From contig NZ_CP015749.1 in the NCBI RefSeq assembly GCF_001742145.1, positions 3,224,001 through 3,288,000 on the forward strand: DNA of 64,000 bases, written 5' to 3'. Numbering within the stretch: position 1 is the first letter of the stretch; every line of letters starts with the position of its first letter. Below are positions 19,042-28,221 of this stretch, one piece after another. Source of the stretch: Pectobacterium parmentieri (GTDB lineage: Bacteria > Pseudomonadota > Gammaproteobacteria > Enterobacterales > Enterobacteriaceae). Made by a program: the position numbers and the translations under genes. A model generated the notes under the pieces. It made no database searches, was not told the origin of the DNA, and was given only the letters and a program-made list of their open reading frames with translations.

Positions 19042-19055
19042 CTTAAACGTTTAAG
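19042..19055. promoter_or_regulatory. LacI-type operator O1
   Basis: CTTAAACGTTTAAG is a perfect 14-bp palindrome with the central CG typical of LacI/GalR-family operators. It lies 63 bp before the alpha-galactosidase start. Confidence 0.8.
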
Positions 19056-19061
19056 TTGATG

Positions 19062-19077
19062 ACTTAATCGTTTAAGT
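19062..19077. promoter_or_regulatory. LacI-type operator O2
   Basis: ACTTAATCGTTTAAGT is palindromic except for its central positions. Its centre is 21 bp from O1, so the two sites lie on the same helix face and could be occupied side by side by the adjacent LacI-type protein. Confidence 0.75.
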
Positions 19078-19117
19078 TTTCACTAGGAAGCACGAGTCGT
19101 AATTTGGAGTCTTCCTC

Positions 19118-21262
19118 ATGAAGCGTGATATTGTTCAATTAACCAGCGCACAGTGTGATGTTATCGTGCGCTGCGCCCCGGACGCAGAAATTCTCTATTG
19201 GGGACCACGGCTGTGTAGTTTTTCGCCAGAAGATGTCGTTTCCCTGCAACGCCCCATCGCCAACGGTCGTCTGGATGTGGATCTCCCCCTGACGCTGGCG
19301 ATGGAATACGGGCGTGGACAGTTCGGCTCGCCGGGTATTGAAGGGCACCGAGCGGGCTATGATGCCGCGCCGATCTTCACAACCACACAGGTTGACGTTC
19401 AAGACAACACACTCACTATCACAGCAGACGATACGCAGGCTGGTCTTCGCCTGATCAGCGAACTGCATCTGGACCCGCAGACCGATGTACTGCAACTGCG
19501 CCACACGCTACAGAATTTGCGTACTGATGCCTGGCAAGTGCAGCGTCTCGCCGTCACGTTGCCTGTCCCAGAACGGGCGAACGATGTCATGGCGTTTCAC
19601 GGCCGCTGGCTGCGTGAGTTTCAGGCTCACCGCCTCACGTTGCAGCACGGCGGTTTTATTCAGGAAAGCCGTCGGGGAAGAAGCTCACACGAATATTTCC
19701 CGGCGCTAATTCTCGGCGAGCCTACGTTCAGCGAACAACGTGGTTCGGTATGGGGTATACATTTAGGCTGGAGCGGCAACCATCGGCTGCGTGCCGATAT
19801 CAAAACCGACGGACGCCGCGTCGTACAGGCAGAAGCCCTTTATCTGCCGGGTGAAATCACGCTGGCGCAGTCGGAATCGCTTACGACACCGTGGGTGTAC
19901 GCGGCCTTCTCCGATACCGGCTTGAACGGCATGAGCCAGCGCTATCACACCTTCCTGCGCCAATCGCTGATCCAGTTCTGCGGCGATAAGCCACGCCCGG
20001 TACACCTCAATACGTGGGAAGGGATCTATTTCGATCACGACCCTGAATACATCATGCAAATGGCGAGCAAAGCCGCCGATGTCGGCGTAGAGCGCTTCAT
20101 TATCGATGACGGCTGGTTTCGCGGACGCCATCACGACCGAGCCGCGCTCGGCGACTGGTATCTGGATGAGGAAAAATACCCTAACGGGCTGATGCCAGTG
20201 ATTGAGCATGTCAAAGCCTTGGGGATGGAGTTCGGCATTTGGGTCGAACCGGAGATGATTAACCCCGATTCAGACCTGTTCCGCGCGCATCCCAACTGGG
20301 TACTGCAATTGCCCGGCTACGAGCAACCCACGGGCCGTTATCAGTATGTACTGAATTTAAACCAGCCCGACGCCTTCGCTTATTTACTGGAGCGGCTGAG
20401 CTGGCTACTGGGCGAGCATCCTGTCGATTATGTGAAATGGGATATGAACCGCGAACTGGTGCAGCCCGGCCATGAAGGACGACTGGCTGCCGATGCGCAA
20501 ACCCGACAGTTCTATCGCCTGCTCGATACCCTGCGCCAGCGTTTTCCCCATGTTGAATTTGAATCCTGCGCCTCCGGCGGCGGCCGCATCGACTACGGCG
20601 TGCTTGAGCGTACCCAGCGCTTCTGGGTATCGGATAACAACGATGCGCTGGAGCGCCAGACGATCCAACGCGGCATGAGCTACTTCTTTCCACCAGAAGT
20701 GATGGGGCAACACATCGGCCACGCGCGCTGCCACGCGACGTATCGGCGTCATACCATCGCCTTTCGCGGTTTGACCGCTCTGTTCGGTCACATGGGAATC
20801 GAGCTGGATCCTGTCAAAGCGGATGACGAAGAACTGGAAGGCTATCGCCACTACATCCAGTTGCATAAGACGCTGCGTCCGCTGCTGCACAGCGGCACCA
20901 CCTGGCGGGTAGAGATGCCGGACGATACGGTGCAGGCCACCGGCGTGGTGAGCAACGATCGACAACATGCCGTTTTCCAAATCGCCCAGTTGCGCATGCC
21001 AGATTATTCGCTGGCAGGCACGCTCCGCTTCCCCGGCCTGCTGCCCAACACACGCTATGAAGTCAAACTATTGGATGGCCCAGAGATCAAAACGGTACGC
21101 GAAGGTGGTGGCACCATGCGAGAGCTTCCACCCTGGTTACGTCAGCCGATCGTGGTTTCCGGCGACTGGCTGATGCAGGCCGGCCTTGCCCTGCCCGTCC
21201 TGACGCCAGAAACCGCCATTCTGATCGGGCTTTCCGCGGTGACGAATACCGTCAGCAAATAA
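19118..21262 (+). CDS. rafA: Alpha-galactosidase, GH36 (RafA-like)
   Basis: A 714-residue cytosolic enzyme (plasmid RafA is about 708). It cleaves alpha-1,6-galactosyl units from melibiose and raffinose-family sugars. The N-terminal beta-sandwich is followed by a TIM barrel with IDDGWFRGRHHD. The nucleophile is Asp442 in KWDMNRE. The acid/base is Asp506 in WVSDNNDALER, behind the FESCASGGGRIDYG loop. There is no signal peptide, so substrate must be imported, fitting the permease gene 91 bp downstream. Controlled through the twin operators upstream. The gene symbol reflects family and neighbourhood; substrate range is inferred. Confidence 0.92.
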   Translation: MKRDIVQLTSAQCDVIVRCAPDAEILYWGPRLCSFSPEDVVSLQRPIANGRLDVDLPLTLAMEYGRGQFGSPGIEGHRAGYDAAPIFTTTQVDVQDNTLTITADDTQAGLRLISELHLDPQTDVLQLRHTLQNLRTDAWQVQRLAVTLPVPERANDVMAFHGRWLREFQAHRLTLQHGGFIQESRRGRSSHEYFPALILGEPTFSEQRGSVWGIHLGWSGNHRLRADIKTDGRRVVQAEALYLPGEITLAQSESLTTPWVYAAFSDTGLNGMSQRYHTFLRQSLIQFCGDKPRPVHLNTWEGIYFDHDPEYIMQMASKAADVGVERFIIDDGWFRGRHHDRAALGDWYLDEEKYPNGLMPVIEHVKALGMEFGIWVEPEMINPDSDLFRAHPNWVLQLPGYEQPTGRYQYVLNLNQPDAFAYLLERLSWLLGEHPVDYVKWDMNRELVQPGHEGRLAADAQTRQFYRLLDTLRQRFPHVEFESCASGGGRIDYGVLERTQRFWVSDNNDALERQTIQRGMSYFFPPEVMGQHIGHARCHATYRRHTIAFRGLTALFGHMGIELDPVKADDEELEGYRHYIQLHKTLRPLLHSGTTWRVEMPDDTVQATGVVSNDRQHAVFQIAQLRMPDYSLAGTLRFPGLLPNTRYEVKLLDGPEIKTVREGGGTMRELPPWLRQPIVVSGDWLMQAGLALPVLTPETAILIGLSAVTNTVSK

Positions 21263-21353
21263 CCTTTTTCCTTACCCAACATACACAACACGACCGCGCG
21301 GGACAGCATTGTCCCGCGTCACGATAACGTCTACCCCATGAGGGGGAATAAAG

Positions 21354-22616
21354 ATGCCTACTACCTCGTGCTACTACAAAAATAACCGTAACTTCTGGAT
21401 TTTCGGCGCGTTCTTCTTTCTTTATTTTTTTATCATGGCGACGTGCTTTCCGTTTTTACCAATTTGGCTGTCGGATGTTATCGGGCTCAATAAAACCGAT
21501 ACCGGCATCGTCTTTTCCTTCCTATCTTTGTTCGCCATCCTGTTTCAGCCGTTCCTCGGCATTCTGTCCGACAAGCTGGGCATGAAGAAGCACCTGCTCT
21601 GGGTAATCTCCGTGCTGTTGCTCTTTTTTGCCCCTTTCTTCCTGTATGTCTTCGCCCCGCTGTTAAAAATCAACGTGATACTGGGTGCTTTAGTCGGCGG
21701 CCTGTATATCGGGTTCTCTTTCAGCGCGGGAGCCGGTGCCATTGAGGCTTACATCGAACGCCTCAGCCGACAGCACCACTTTGAATACGGTAAGGCGCGC
21801 ATGTTTGGCTGCTTTGGCTGGGGGATCTGCGCCTCAACGGCGGGTATGTTGTTTAACATCAACCCCGATATCGTGTTCTGGATGGGGTCTGGGTCAGCGA
21901 TTATTTTGCTCGTGTTACTGTGCCTGGCAAAAACGGAGAGCAACCCAACCGCTGCCGTCATGAATTCACTGGGTGCTAACGCCTCGCCTTTTAGCCTGAA
22001 GCTGGCATTAGGCCTGCTGACTAACCGTCAGTTCTGGCTGCTGGTGCTGTACGTGGTCGGCGTCGCCTGCATTTATGACGTCTACGATCAGCAATTCGCC
22101 AATTTCTTTAAATCGTTCTTTAGTTCACAAGAACAGGGCAATCAGATCTTTGGTTTTGTCACCACCGCAGGAGAAGCGGCAAATGCGCTGGTGATGTTCT
22201 GCACACCGTGGCTGATCGGTCGGATCGGGGCTAAAAATGCGCTGTTGGTGGCAGGAACGATTATGTCGATCAGGATTTTGGGGTCGGCCTGCGCCACGTC
22301 CATCACGGAAGTCATCATCCTGAAAATGCTGCACGCCTTCGAGGTGCCACTGCTGCTCATCGGGATCTTCAAATACATCGCCAATACCTTTGATTCGCGC
22401 TTGTCGGCTACGATTTATCTGGTGGGCTTCCAGTTCGCCAAACAGTTCATGGCGATATTTCTCTCCTCTGCCGCGGGCAATCTGTACGATCGTATCGGCT
22501 TCAACCAGACTTACCTGATTCTGGGGGGTATCGCGCTCGCTTTTACAGCGATCTCCGCCTTTACGCTGTCATCTTCACGCAACACGGCGAGTATGCGTTC
22601 TCAGGCTGCGCACTGA
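21354..22616 (+). CDS. rafB: Oligosaccharide:H+ symporter, LacY/RafB type
   Basis: A 420-residue, 12-helix MFS permease very close to LacY across its length. The residues essential for galactoside binding and proton coupling in LacY are all there: Glu126 (AYIERLS), Arg144 (KARMFG), Glu269 (TTAGEAANA), Arg302 (SIRILGS), and His322 with Glu325 (LHAFEVP). The N-terminus NNRNFWIFGAFFFLYFF is also LacY-like. The alpha-galactosidase partner favours raffinose or melibiose over lactose as substrate. No invertase, beta-galactosidase or porin gene is present in the cluster. Confidence 0.9.
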   Translation: MPTTSCYYKNNRNFWIFGAFFFLYFFIMATCFPFLPIWLSDVIGLNKTDTGIVFSFLSLFAILFQPFLGILSDKLGMKKHLLWVISVLLLFFAPFFLYVFAPLLKINVILGALVGGLYIGFSFSAGAGAIEAYIERLSRQHHFEYGKARMFGCFGWGICASTAGMLFNINPDIVFWMGSGSAIILLVLLCLAKTESNPTAAVMNSLGANASPFSLKLALGLLTNRQFWLLVLYVVGVACIYDVYDQQFANFFKSFFSSQEQGNQIFGFVTTAGEAANALVMFCTPWLIGRIGAKNALLVAGTIMSIRILGSACATSITEVIILKMLHAFEVPLLLIGIFKYIANTFDSRLSATIYLVGFQFAKQFMAIFLSSAAGNLYDRIGFNQTYLILGGIALAFTAISAFTLSSSRNTASMRSQAAH

Positions 22617-22638
22617 AAACTATCTCGCATTGAGTCCT

Positions 22639-22671
22639 CTTGCCCCGCTGGGTCAACATCAACGGGGCAAG
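22639..22671. terminator. Hairpin between rafB and the ABC binding-protein gene
   Basis: CTTGCCCCG and CGGGGCAAG form a perfect 9-bp stem with a 15-base loop between two converging genes. There is no T tract. Confidence 0.55.
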
Positions 22672-22677
22672 ATGCCC

Positions 22678-23985
22678 TTATTTCACGTCTCGCAGCGCGG
22701 TTTTATCCACGTAAGGCTTCATGATGCCATCTGCCTCTTTTTGTGCAGCGGCAGCAGCGTCATCGACCTTTTTCGCTGGATCGTTTAACAGCGCCGCCAG
22801 TTGATTTTCCATCGCTTTGCGTACCGCGACCGTTTCATAGGTTGCATACCACGGATGAGCATATTGCAGTTGTGACAGCGCAATCGCGGCTCGCGGATCT
22901 TTCGCCAGATAGTCTTTCATTTCCGGCAGATCGTAGGCCGCCATACGCGGTGCGAAGTAGCCGGTAAAACGACTCCAGCTTCCGCTGACCTCTGGGCTGA
23001 CCAGATAGTTCATAAACTGCCAGGCCGCTTTTTTCTGCTCTTCGGAGATCCCCTTGAAGCTCACCAAACTCGCCCCGCCGATAGTCACACCACGACGCTC
23101 TTTTTCCGGCATCATCGCTACACCGAGCGAGAAATCTTTGGTGTTTTCACGCATAAAGCCCAGCGCACCGGTGCTCAGCATCGCCATACCCAATTTGCCA
23201 GAGAAAAACGCAGCGCTGATTTGCTTAGAATTCAGTACACCGGCTGGCATTGCTTTGTCGCGATACACCAGATCGCGCCAGAACTGGAGCGCACCTTTGG
23301 TTGATGCCGTGTTGTAATAGACTTCGCCTGGATAGTCGGCGTTGTAATACGCCCCGCCGTTAGCACGCGTCAGCGCAGACAGCATCCAGCCGCCGTAGTC
23401 ATCGTTCGTGGATGGGATCATGATGCCCCACTGCCCTTTCGCTGGATCGGTCAGTTTCTTCGCGACCGCCACCACATCATCCCAGCTTTTTGGCGGTTCG
23501 TTAAAGCCCGCCTTCTTCAGCATATCTTCGTTGTAATAGAGGATCGGCGTCGAGTTGTGGAACGGGATCGCGTAGGTCACACCCATCACCTGCGCGTTCT
23601 GATGCAGCGCAGGCCAGAAATTTTTGCTCAGGAAAGGCGTGGCCTTTTCGTTACCGTATTTGAACAGTTCGTCCATCGGCAGGATTTCATCTTTGATGAC
23701 CAGATCGGCGGTGAAGTTGGCCGACATAATCACCAGCGCGGGCGGATCGCCCGCTTTAGCGGCGGCTTCCGCTTTCACTTTCGTCGTGTCGTAACTGCCA
23801 GTAAAAATCCCACGCACTTCAACCTGATCCTGCGATTGGTTGTACTCTTTGATGATGCGCGTCATTTCCATCGTCAACTTGCCATCAACCGGCGCGGGGA
23901 ACATAAAATCGATACTCTCTTTTGCTAACGCCGAGCCAGACATCAGCAAGGCTATCGCCAGCGCCATCATACGAGGCTTACGCAT
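22678..23985 (-). CDS. UgpB-like extracellular solute-binding protein
   Basis: 435 residues from ATG 23985, chosen for the preceding AGGAGAAAAG and because it opens a proper signal peptide (MRKPRMMALAIALLMSGSALA). The longer upstream frame lacks both. Family-1 binding protein of the glycerol-3-phosphate/sugar type: IPFHNSTPILYYNEDMLKKA and IGGASLVSFKGI are close to UgpB. Last gene of a five-gene operon with gpdQ, so a glycerophosphodiester or glycerol-3-phosphate ligand is inferred. It overlaps the ATPase gene by 8 bp. Confidence 0.88.
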   Translation of the reverse strand: MRKPRMMALAIALLMSGSALAKESIDFMFPAPVDGKLTMEMTRIIKEYNQSQDQVEVRGIFTGSYDTTKVKAEAAAKAGDPPALVIMSANFTADLVIKDEILPMDELFKYGNEKATPFLSKNFWPALHQNAQVMGVTYAIPFHNSTPILYYNEDMLKKAGFNEPPKSWDDVVAVAKKLTDPAKGQWGIMIPSTNDDYGGWMLSALTRANGGAYYNADYPGEVYYNTASTKGALQFWRDLVYRDKAMPAGVLNSKQISAAFFSGKLGMAMLSTGALGFMRENTKDFSLGVAMMPEKERRGVTIGGASLVSFKGISEEQKKAAWQFMNYLVSPEVSGSWSRFTGYFAPRMAAYDLPEMKDYLAKDPRAAIALSQLQYAHPWYATYETVAVRKAMENQLAALLNDPAKKVDDAAAAAQKEADGIMKPYVDKTALRDVK

Positions 23986-25066
23986 TTCTTTTCTCCTGGG
24001 ATAAATTACGGGCGGTTTGCCCGGAAAACCAATGACAATCCTGCGGTGAAAAATGAAGTACAACGGACATACCGATGTTCGGCACACCACCGCGATTTGG
24101 CCGACGATAGCGAATATTTCCCAACGGCGTATCCACGTGAATCAGATACTCCGCGCCAAACAATTCCCGTTGCTTCACCGTTCCCGACAATGACAACTCG
24201 CCGTCTGACGCAGCGTGTTCGGTAATATGCTCAGGACGGATCCCTAACAGCACGCGGGTTAATGACCCCGTTTCTTCACTGGCAGGCAGTGCAACGGACA
24301 ATGCCTGTAAAATCGCGTGACCATCGGTACAGGGTAGCGTCAGCATGTTCATCGCGGGCGTACCGATAAATCCAGCGACAAAGACATTAGCCGGGTGAGA
24401 ATATAGCTGCTCTGGCGTGCCAACCTGTTGCAGCACGCCACGATCCAGTACGGCGATCCTGTCCGCCATCGTCATCGCTTCGATCTGATCGTGCGTGACG
24501 TAAACCGTAGTGGTTTTCAACTGCCGATGTAGATCCATAATGCCATCCCGCACATCGCTGCGCAGGCGGGCATCCAGATTAGACAGCGGTTCATCCATCA
24601 GAAACAAACGTGGATCGCGCACGATCGCTCGCGCCATTGCCACGCGCTGACGCTGGCCACCGGACAGTTTTCCCGGTTTTCGTTTGAGTAATGGTTCAAG
24701 CTGGAGCAGGCTGGCAACGCGCTGCACCCGCTGTGGATAGTCTGCCTTCGGCTCGCCGCGCATCCGCATGCCAAAAGTGATGTTCTGCTCGACCGTCAGG
24801 TGAGGAAACAGCGCGTAGTTCTGGAAAATCATCGAAAAATTACGCTGCTTCGGGCTCCACGTCGTAATGTCGTCATCCTCCAGCAGGATTTGCCCATCAC
24901 TCACGTCTTCCAGACCGGCCAGCATACGCAGCAGCGTACTTTTTCCACAGCCGGACGGCCCGACCAGCACTAGAAATTCGCCGTCAGCGATATCCAAAGA
25001 CAGCGACGCCAGCGCCTGCGTGTGCTCGAAGTGTTTACTGATATTGCGCAACTGAATCACGGCCAT
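23978..25066 (-). CDS. UgpC/MalK-type ABC transporter ATPase
   Basis: 362 residues. Walker A is GPSGCGKSTL, the signature is LSGGQRQRVAMARA, Walker B with the D-loop is LFLMDEPLSNLDA, and the switch His is in VYVTHDQIEAMTMADR. The C-terminal OB-type regulatory (TOBE) region with GIRPEHI is present. It powers the importer formed by the two permeases at 26137-27898. Its ATG overlaps the gpdQ stop as TAATG, so the two are translationally coupled. Confidence 0.92.
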   Translation of the reverse strand: MAVIQLRNISKHFEHTQALASLSLDIADGEFLVLVGPSGCGKSTLLRMLAGLEDVSDGQILLEDDDITTWSPKQRNFSMIFQNYALFPHLTVEQNITFGMRMRGEPKADYPQRVQRVASLLQLEPLLKRKPGKLSGGQRQRVAMARAIVRDPRLFLMDEPLSNLDARLRSDVRDGIMDLHRQLKTTTVYVTHDQIEAMTMADRIAVLDRGVLQQVGTPEQLYSHPANVFVAGFIGTPAMNMLTLPCTDGHAILQALSVALPASEETGSLTRVLLGIRPEHITEHAASDGELSLSGTVKQRELFGAEYLIHVDTPLGNIRYRRPNRGGVPNIGMSVVLHFSPQDCHWFSGQTARNLSQEKRNA

Positions 25067-25890
25067 TACGCGTCCACCGGGCAGCTAATACGTGGGTCAT
25101 AGAGATAAGGCCCGGGGTAAGATGCGATCGATTGACTGTAGCTCACCAGCCCAGTCACCGGCACGTAGCGATGCATCACCACGCTAGCGGGCTCCAGGTT
25201 GTAATACGGCGCATCGTCTTCGTAGAAATACGGCACCTGATGGACGGTGCCCGGCACTGTGGCAATAATGGCTTGGCGGTACTGCGTCATAATCAGACGA
25301 TGCGTATGGCCGCAAAATACGCGAGTAAGCTGCGGGAAACGTTCGATCAGCATCAGCAGTTCATGCCCGTTTTCGCAGGCGATACGATCCATTTGCGCCG
25401 ATCCCAGCGGCAGCGGCGGGTGGTGCATAAAGATCGCCGTTTCACGCGTCGAATGATCCTGTAATTGTTGTTCCAGCCAGCCCAGCGTGGACGGCGTCAA
25501 CCACCCTTTTGATTGCCCCGCCAGACTGGTGTCAATGAACAGCAAACGCATTGGGAAATCATCCACCGCATAGCGGATATTTTCCGGGTCATCACCCAGT
25601 TGCGGACACAGCGGACGCATAGCATTGAGGAAATGCTGCTTGTCATCATGATTGCCCGGAATCACATACAGCGGGTAATCCAGCATCTGCAACACGCGCT
25701 GGGCAACCTGATACTCCTGCGGACGCCCGCAGTTAACAATGTCACCGCTAATCACGATGGCATCTGGCCGCTCACGCAGCGCGTTTAACTGGTTGATGAC
25801 TTGCGCATTTTCCCCGTTAATATCAATAAATTCATAGAGCTTGCGTCCCTCACTGCGAAAATGCAGATCGGAAATCTGAGCCAGCAACAT
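25066..25890 (-). CDS. gpdQ: Glycerophosphodiesterase GpdQ (binuclear metallophosphoesterase)
   Basis: 274 residues from ATG 25890 (ribosome site AGAGGTGG), the exact length of Klebsiella/Enterobacter aerogenes GpdQ. All metal ligands known for GpdQ fall at the same numbers: Asp8, His10, Asp50, Asn80, His156, His195, His197. The enzyme hydrolyses glycerophosphodiesters such as glycerophosphoethanolamine to glycerol-3-phosphate and the alcohol. It has no signal peptide, so it acts after uptake. Encoded between the permease and ATPase genes of a Ugp-like importer. A ~245-bp gap with two repeats separates it from the permeases. Confidence 0.93.
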   Translation of the reverse strand: MLLAQISDLHFRSEGRKLYEFIDINGENAQVINQLNALRERPDAIVISGDIVNCGRPQEYQVAQRVLQMLDYPLYVIPGNHDDKQHFLNAMRPLCPQLGDDPENIRYAVDDFPMRLLFIDTSLAGQSKGWLTPSTLGWLEQQLQDHSTRETAIFMHHPPLPLGSAQMDRIACENGHELLMLIERFPQLTRVFCGHTHRLIMTQYRQAIIATVPGTVHQVPYFYEDDAPYYNLEPASVVMHRYVPVTGLVSYSQSIASYPGPYLYDPRISCPVDA

Positions 25891-25929
25891 AACAACCACC
25901 TCTATCATTATTTCGCCCACTGGCGAACA

Positions 25930-25972
25930 CCGATCGTTTAAGGATCGAGATACACGGAGCGTGTTGCTCCTG
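25930..25972 (+). repeat. Partial copy 2b of the ~75-bp hairpin repeat
   Basis: It carries only the leader and first half (CGATCGTTTAAGGATCGAGA, then TACACGGAGC). It lies immediately before the full copy at 26017, in the gap between the permease genes and gpdQ. Confidence 0.6.
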
Positions 25973-26016
25973 ATAAATAGAATGAAGTCACCCATATGGC
26001 CTAACGCCGATCGCCT

Positions 26017-26089
26017 AAACACCGAGATACACGGGGCGACCACAGGGGTGAGGCGTCCCTGCGGGAACCTCCCCCTGTGTTTCCCCTAA
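26017..26089 (+). repeat. Copy 2 of the ~75-bp hairpin repeat
   Basis: It starts AAACACCGAGATACACGGGG and ends TGTTTCCCCTAA. It can fold as nested stems: CACAGGGG with CCCCTGTG, GAGG with CCTC, and TCCC with GGGA. It lies within the presumed glycerophosphodiester operon, upstream of gpdQ, where an mRNA hairpin could affect stability or polarity. Confidence 0.75.
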
Positions 26090-26136
26090 CAACGGGCTTA
26101 AGTAATCAGTCTCCCCCGCATGGCCTCATCCGCGAT

Positions 26137-27036
26137 TCACTTAATGCCCGAGAAGCCGAAGCTACTCAGGAACTGCTTCTGGAACACCACAAAGGCCACC
26201 ATCAGCGGCAGACATACCAGCAGCGTACCCGCGCAAATTAACCCCCACTGTCCGCCGGACTCAGCGCCCATCGCGAACGACACCAGCCCGATGGTCAGCA
26301 CCTGTTTGTCAGGGTCGTTGAGCACCATCAGCGGCCAGAGATATTCGTTCCAGTGGTAGGTAATGCTGACCGTGGCGAAAGCCAGAATAGACGGCCAGGT
26401 CATGGGGATCAGGACGTGAAATACCACCTGCCACCAACGGCAACCTTCCATCAACGCGGCTTCTTCGATTTCTTTAGCAATATTGAGAAACGCCTGACGC
26501 ATCAGAAATACGCCAAACGCCGAAGCGAAATACGGCATCATCACGCCAGTCAGGGTGTTGAGCAGGCCGAGCTGCTTAAGCGTCATCATGTTTGGCACCA
26601 TCATGACGACAGGCATGATCATCATTTGAATCAGCAGCAGGTAGAACAGCAGCGTTTTTCCACGGAATTCGTGGTAGGCGAAGATGTAGCCCGCCGTGGT
26701 GATCGTCACCAGTTGTACCAGAAACGTGCCGACCGCAAAGATCAGCGTGTTGGTATAGAGCCGCAACCAATCGGCACTGTCCCACGCATCGCGGAAGTTA
26801 TCGAACGTCAGCGGAAGGCGCGGCAACAGCGAGGCCATATCCACACCAAAGCTACTGGTACTAATGGAAGAAGACAGCATCCAGATAAACGGACTGATCC
26901 ACAGCAACGCGGCACAAATCAGCAGCAACGGCAGCGTAAACCGCGTCGTGATGCGAAGAGGATGGGTCACGCTTCGGCTTGCAGCGCGCTGACTGTTCAC
27001 GCTCCGAACGTCAACGATCTGATTTTCAGCGCTCAT
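26137..27036 (-). CDS. UgpE-like ABC transporter permease
   Basis: 299 residues with six membrane segments and the MalG/UgpE-type EAA loop (EIEEAALMEGCRWWQVVFHV). A long cytosolic N-terminus precedes the first helix. It overlaps the upstream permease gene by 11 bp. Together they form the membrane channel for the adjacent ATPase and binding protein. The long opposite-strand frame over it is a shadow. Confidence 0.9.
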   Translation of the reverse strand: MSAENQIVDVRSVNSQRAASRSVTHPLRITTRFTLPLLLICAALLWISPFIWMLSSSISTSSFGVDMASLLPRLPLTFDNFRDAWDSADWLRLYTNTLIFAVGTFLVQLVTITTAGYIFAYHEFRGKTLLFYLLLIQMMIMPVVMMVPNMMTLKQLGLLNTLTGVMMPYFASAFGVFLMRQAFLNIAKEIEEAALMEGCRWWQVVFHVLIPMTWPSILAFATVSITYHWNEYLWPLMVLNDPDKQVLTIGLVSFAMGAESGGQWGLICAGTLLVCLPLMVAFVVFQKQFLSSFGFSGIK

Positions 27037-27898
27037 AGTGTGCTCCCTTCTCCAGCACCTTCAGATTCATAATGGAAAAGGCAAACAACAACGCCAGCGT
27101 CAGGAAAGTGGCCGCGGAGGCTTTGCCCAGATCGTGCGTATCATTCGCCAGATCCTGAATGTAATAGAGCAGCACGGTCGTGGCGTTATTCGGCCCGCCG
27201 CGCGTCATCACGGCGACGTGATCAATCTGGGTAATGGCGTAGATAAAAGCGATGGTCACCACGAAGGCGATGGTTGGCCGCAGCAGCGGCAGCGTGACGT
27301 AGAAAAACACCTGACGCCGTGAAGCCCCTTCCATCAGCGCCGCCTCACGGGCAGAGCTAGAAATCGCTTGCAGACCGGCGAGAAAAAACAGCATGTAGTA
27401 TCCCGCAAATTTCCAGATACCAATGACGCTCACCGCCACCAGCGCGCTGTCACTCATACCGAGATAGTTGTTATTCATCGGGCCGAACACTTTCGCCAGA
27501 TAGTAATCCAGCAGCCCCAGTCCCGGCATAAAGATGAACAGCCACAGCGTCGCGGCGCTCACCAGCGGAATAATCATCGGAAAGAAAAAAGCAGTACGCA
27601 GCCAGCGATTCACGCGCGTGTTTTCCCACAGCAGCACCGCCAGCAACAGCGCCAACAGCACACCGGGCACGACTGTCATCAGGATATACAACACGTTGTT
27701 CAACAACGCCTGCCAGAACACCGCGTCCTGCACCAGACGTGCAAAATTATCCAACCCGACGAACAGCGGCGTATCGGCATTCAAACGGGTGTCATACAGG
27801 CTGTCGATGACCGAACGCAGCAAGGGGAAATAGGTGAAGGCAAGCAAAAAAACCAGCGTTGGCAACAGTACAAGATAGGGAAAATATTTTGCACGCAT
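27026..27898 (-). CDS. UgpA-like ABC transporter permease
   Basis: 290 residues, six membrane segments, EAA loop SAREAALMEGASRRQVFFYV, and the RGGPNNATTVLLYYIQD segment shared by UgpA/MalF-type permeases. First gene of the operon. A candidate PhoB box lies 65 bp upstream of its start. The operon order is permease-permease-gpdQ-ATPase-binding protein, unlike E. coli ugpBAECQ. It is therefore a related but distinct system. Confidence 0.9.
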   Translation of the reverse strand: MRAKYFPYLVLLPTLVFLLAFTYFPLLRSVIDSLYDTRLNADTPLFVGLDNFARLVQDAVFWQALLNNVLYILMTVVPGVLLALLLAVLLWENTRVNRWLRTAFFFPMIIPLVSAATLWLFIFMPGLGLLDYYLAKVFGPMNNNYLGMSDSALVAVSVIGIWKFAGYYMLFFLAGLQAISSSAREAALMEGASRRQVFFYVTLPLLRPTIAFVVTIAFIYAITQIDHVAVMTRGGPNNATTVLLYYIQDLANDTHDLGKASAATFLTLALLFAFSIMNLKVLEKGAHYER

Positions 27899-27962
27899 AA
27901 CTCAAAGGTCACTCAGTGTGAAACACAGAGGCCTTACCCTAGAGCGCTAGCGTGTCAAAGGG

Positions 27963-27980
27963 GCGTCAGTTTAATGACAG
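27963..27980 (-). promoter_or_regulatory. Candidate PhoB box
   Basis: On the minus strand it reads CTGTCAT-TAAA-CTGACGC: two 7-bp direct repeats separated by four A/T bases, the PhoB box layout. The first repeat is perfect and the second differs at two positions from CTGTCAC. It stands upstream of the Ugp-like/gpdQ operon, where phosphate-starvation control would make sense. Confidence 0.6.
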
Positions 27981-28221
27981 TTTGTTTTCGGAAATGGAAA
28001 ATATGTCTGCAAATAATTTCGCAGGCACATGATGAATGCCTCCAACGCCGGATTCACTGGCAGACTGGATGAGGACGCATGGCAAAACATTGGAAGATAG
28101 TGGCTAAGTACACTATGCCAACGCGGCATCATGCTGCCATAGGCAGGAAGAGATAAAAAACAACAACATCATAAATGTAACTACAAACACAGAAAGTAAT
28201 ACTGCTCACTTAAGCCTGTTT

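Noticed and set aside
26353..28072. Two plus-strand frames (26353-27072 and 27368-28072) opposite the permease genes
   Set aside because: Both are complements of membrane-protein genes and read as Gln/His/Arg-rich sequence without motifs. The permeases account for the region.
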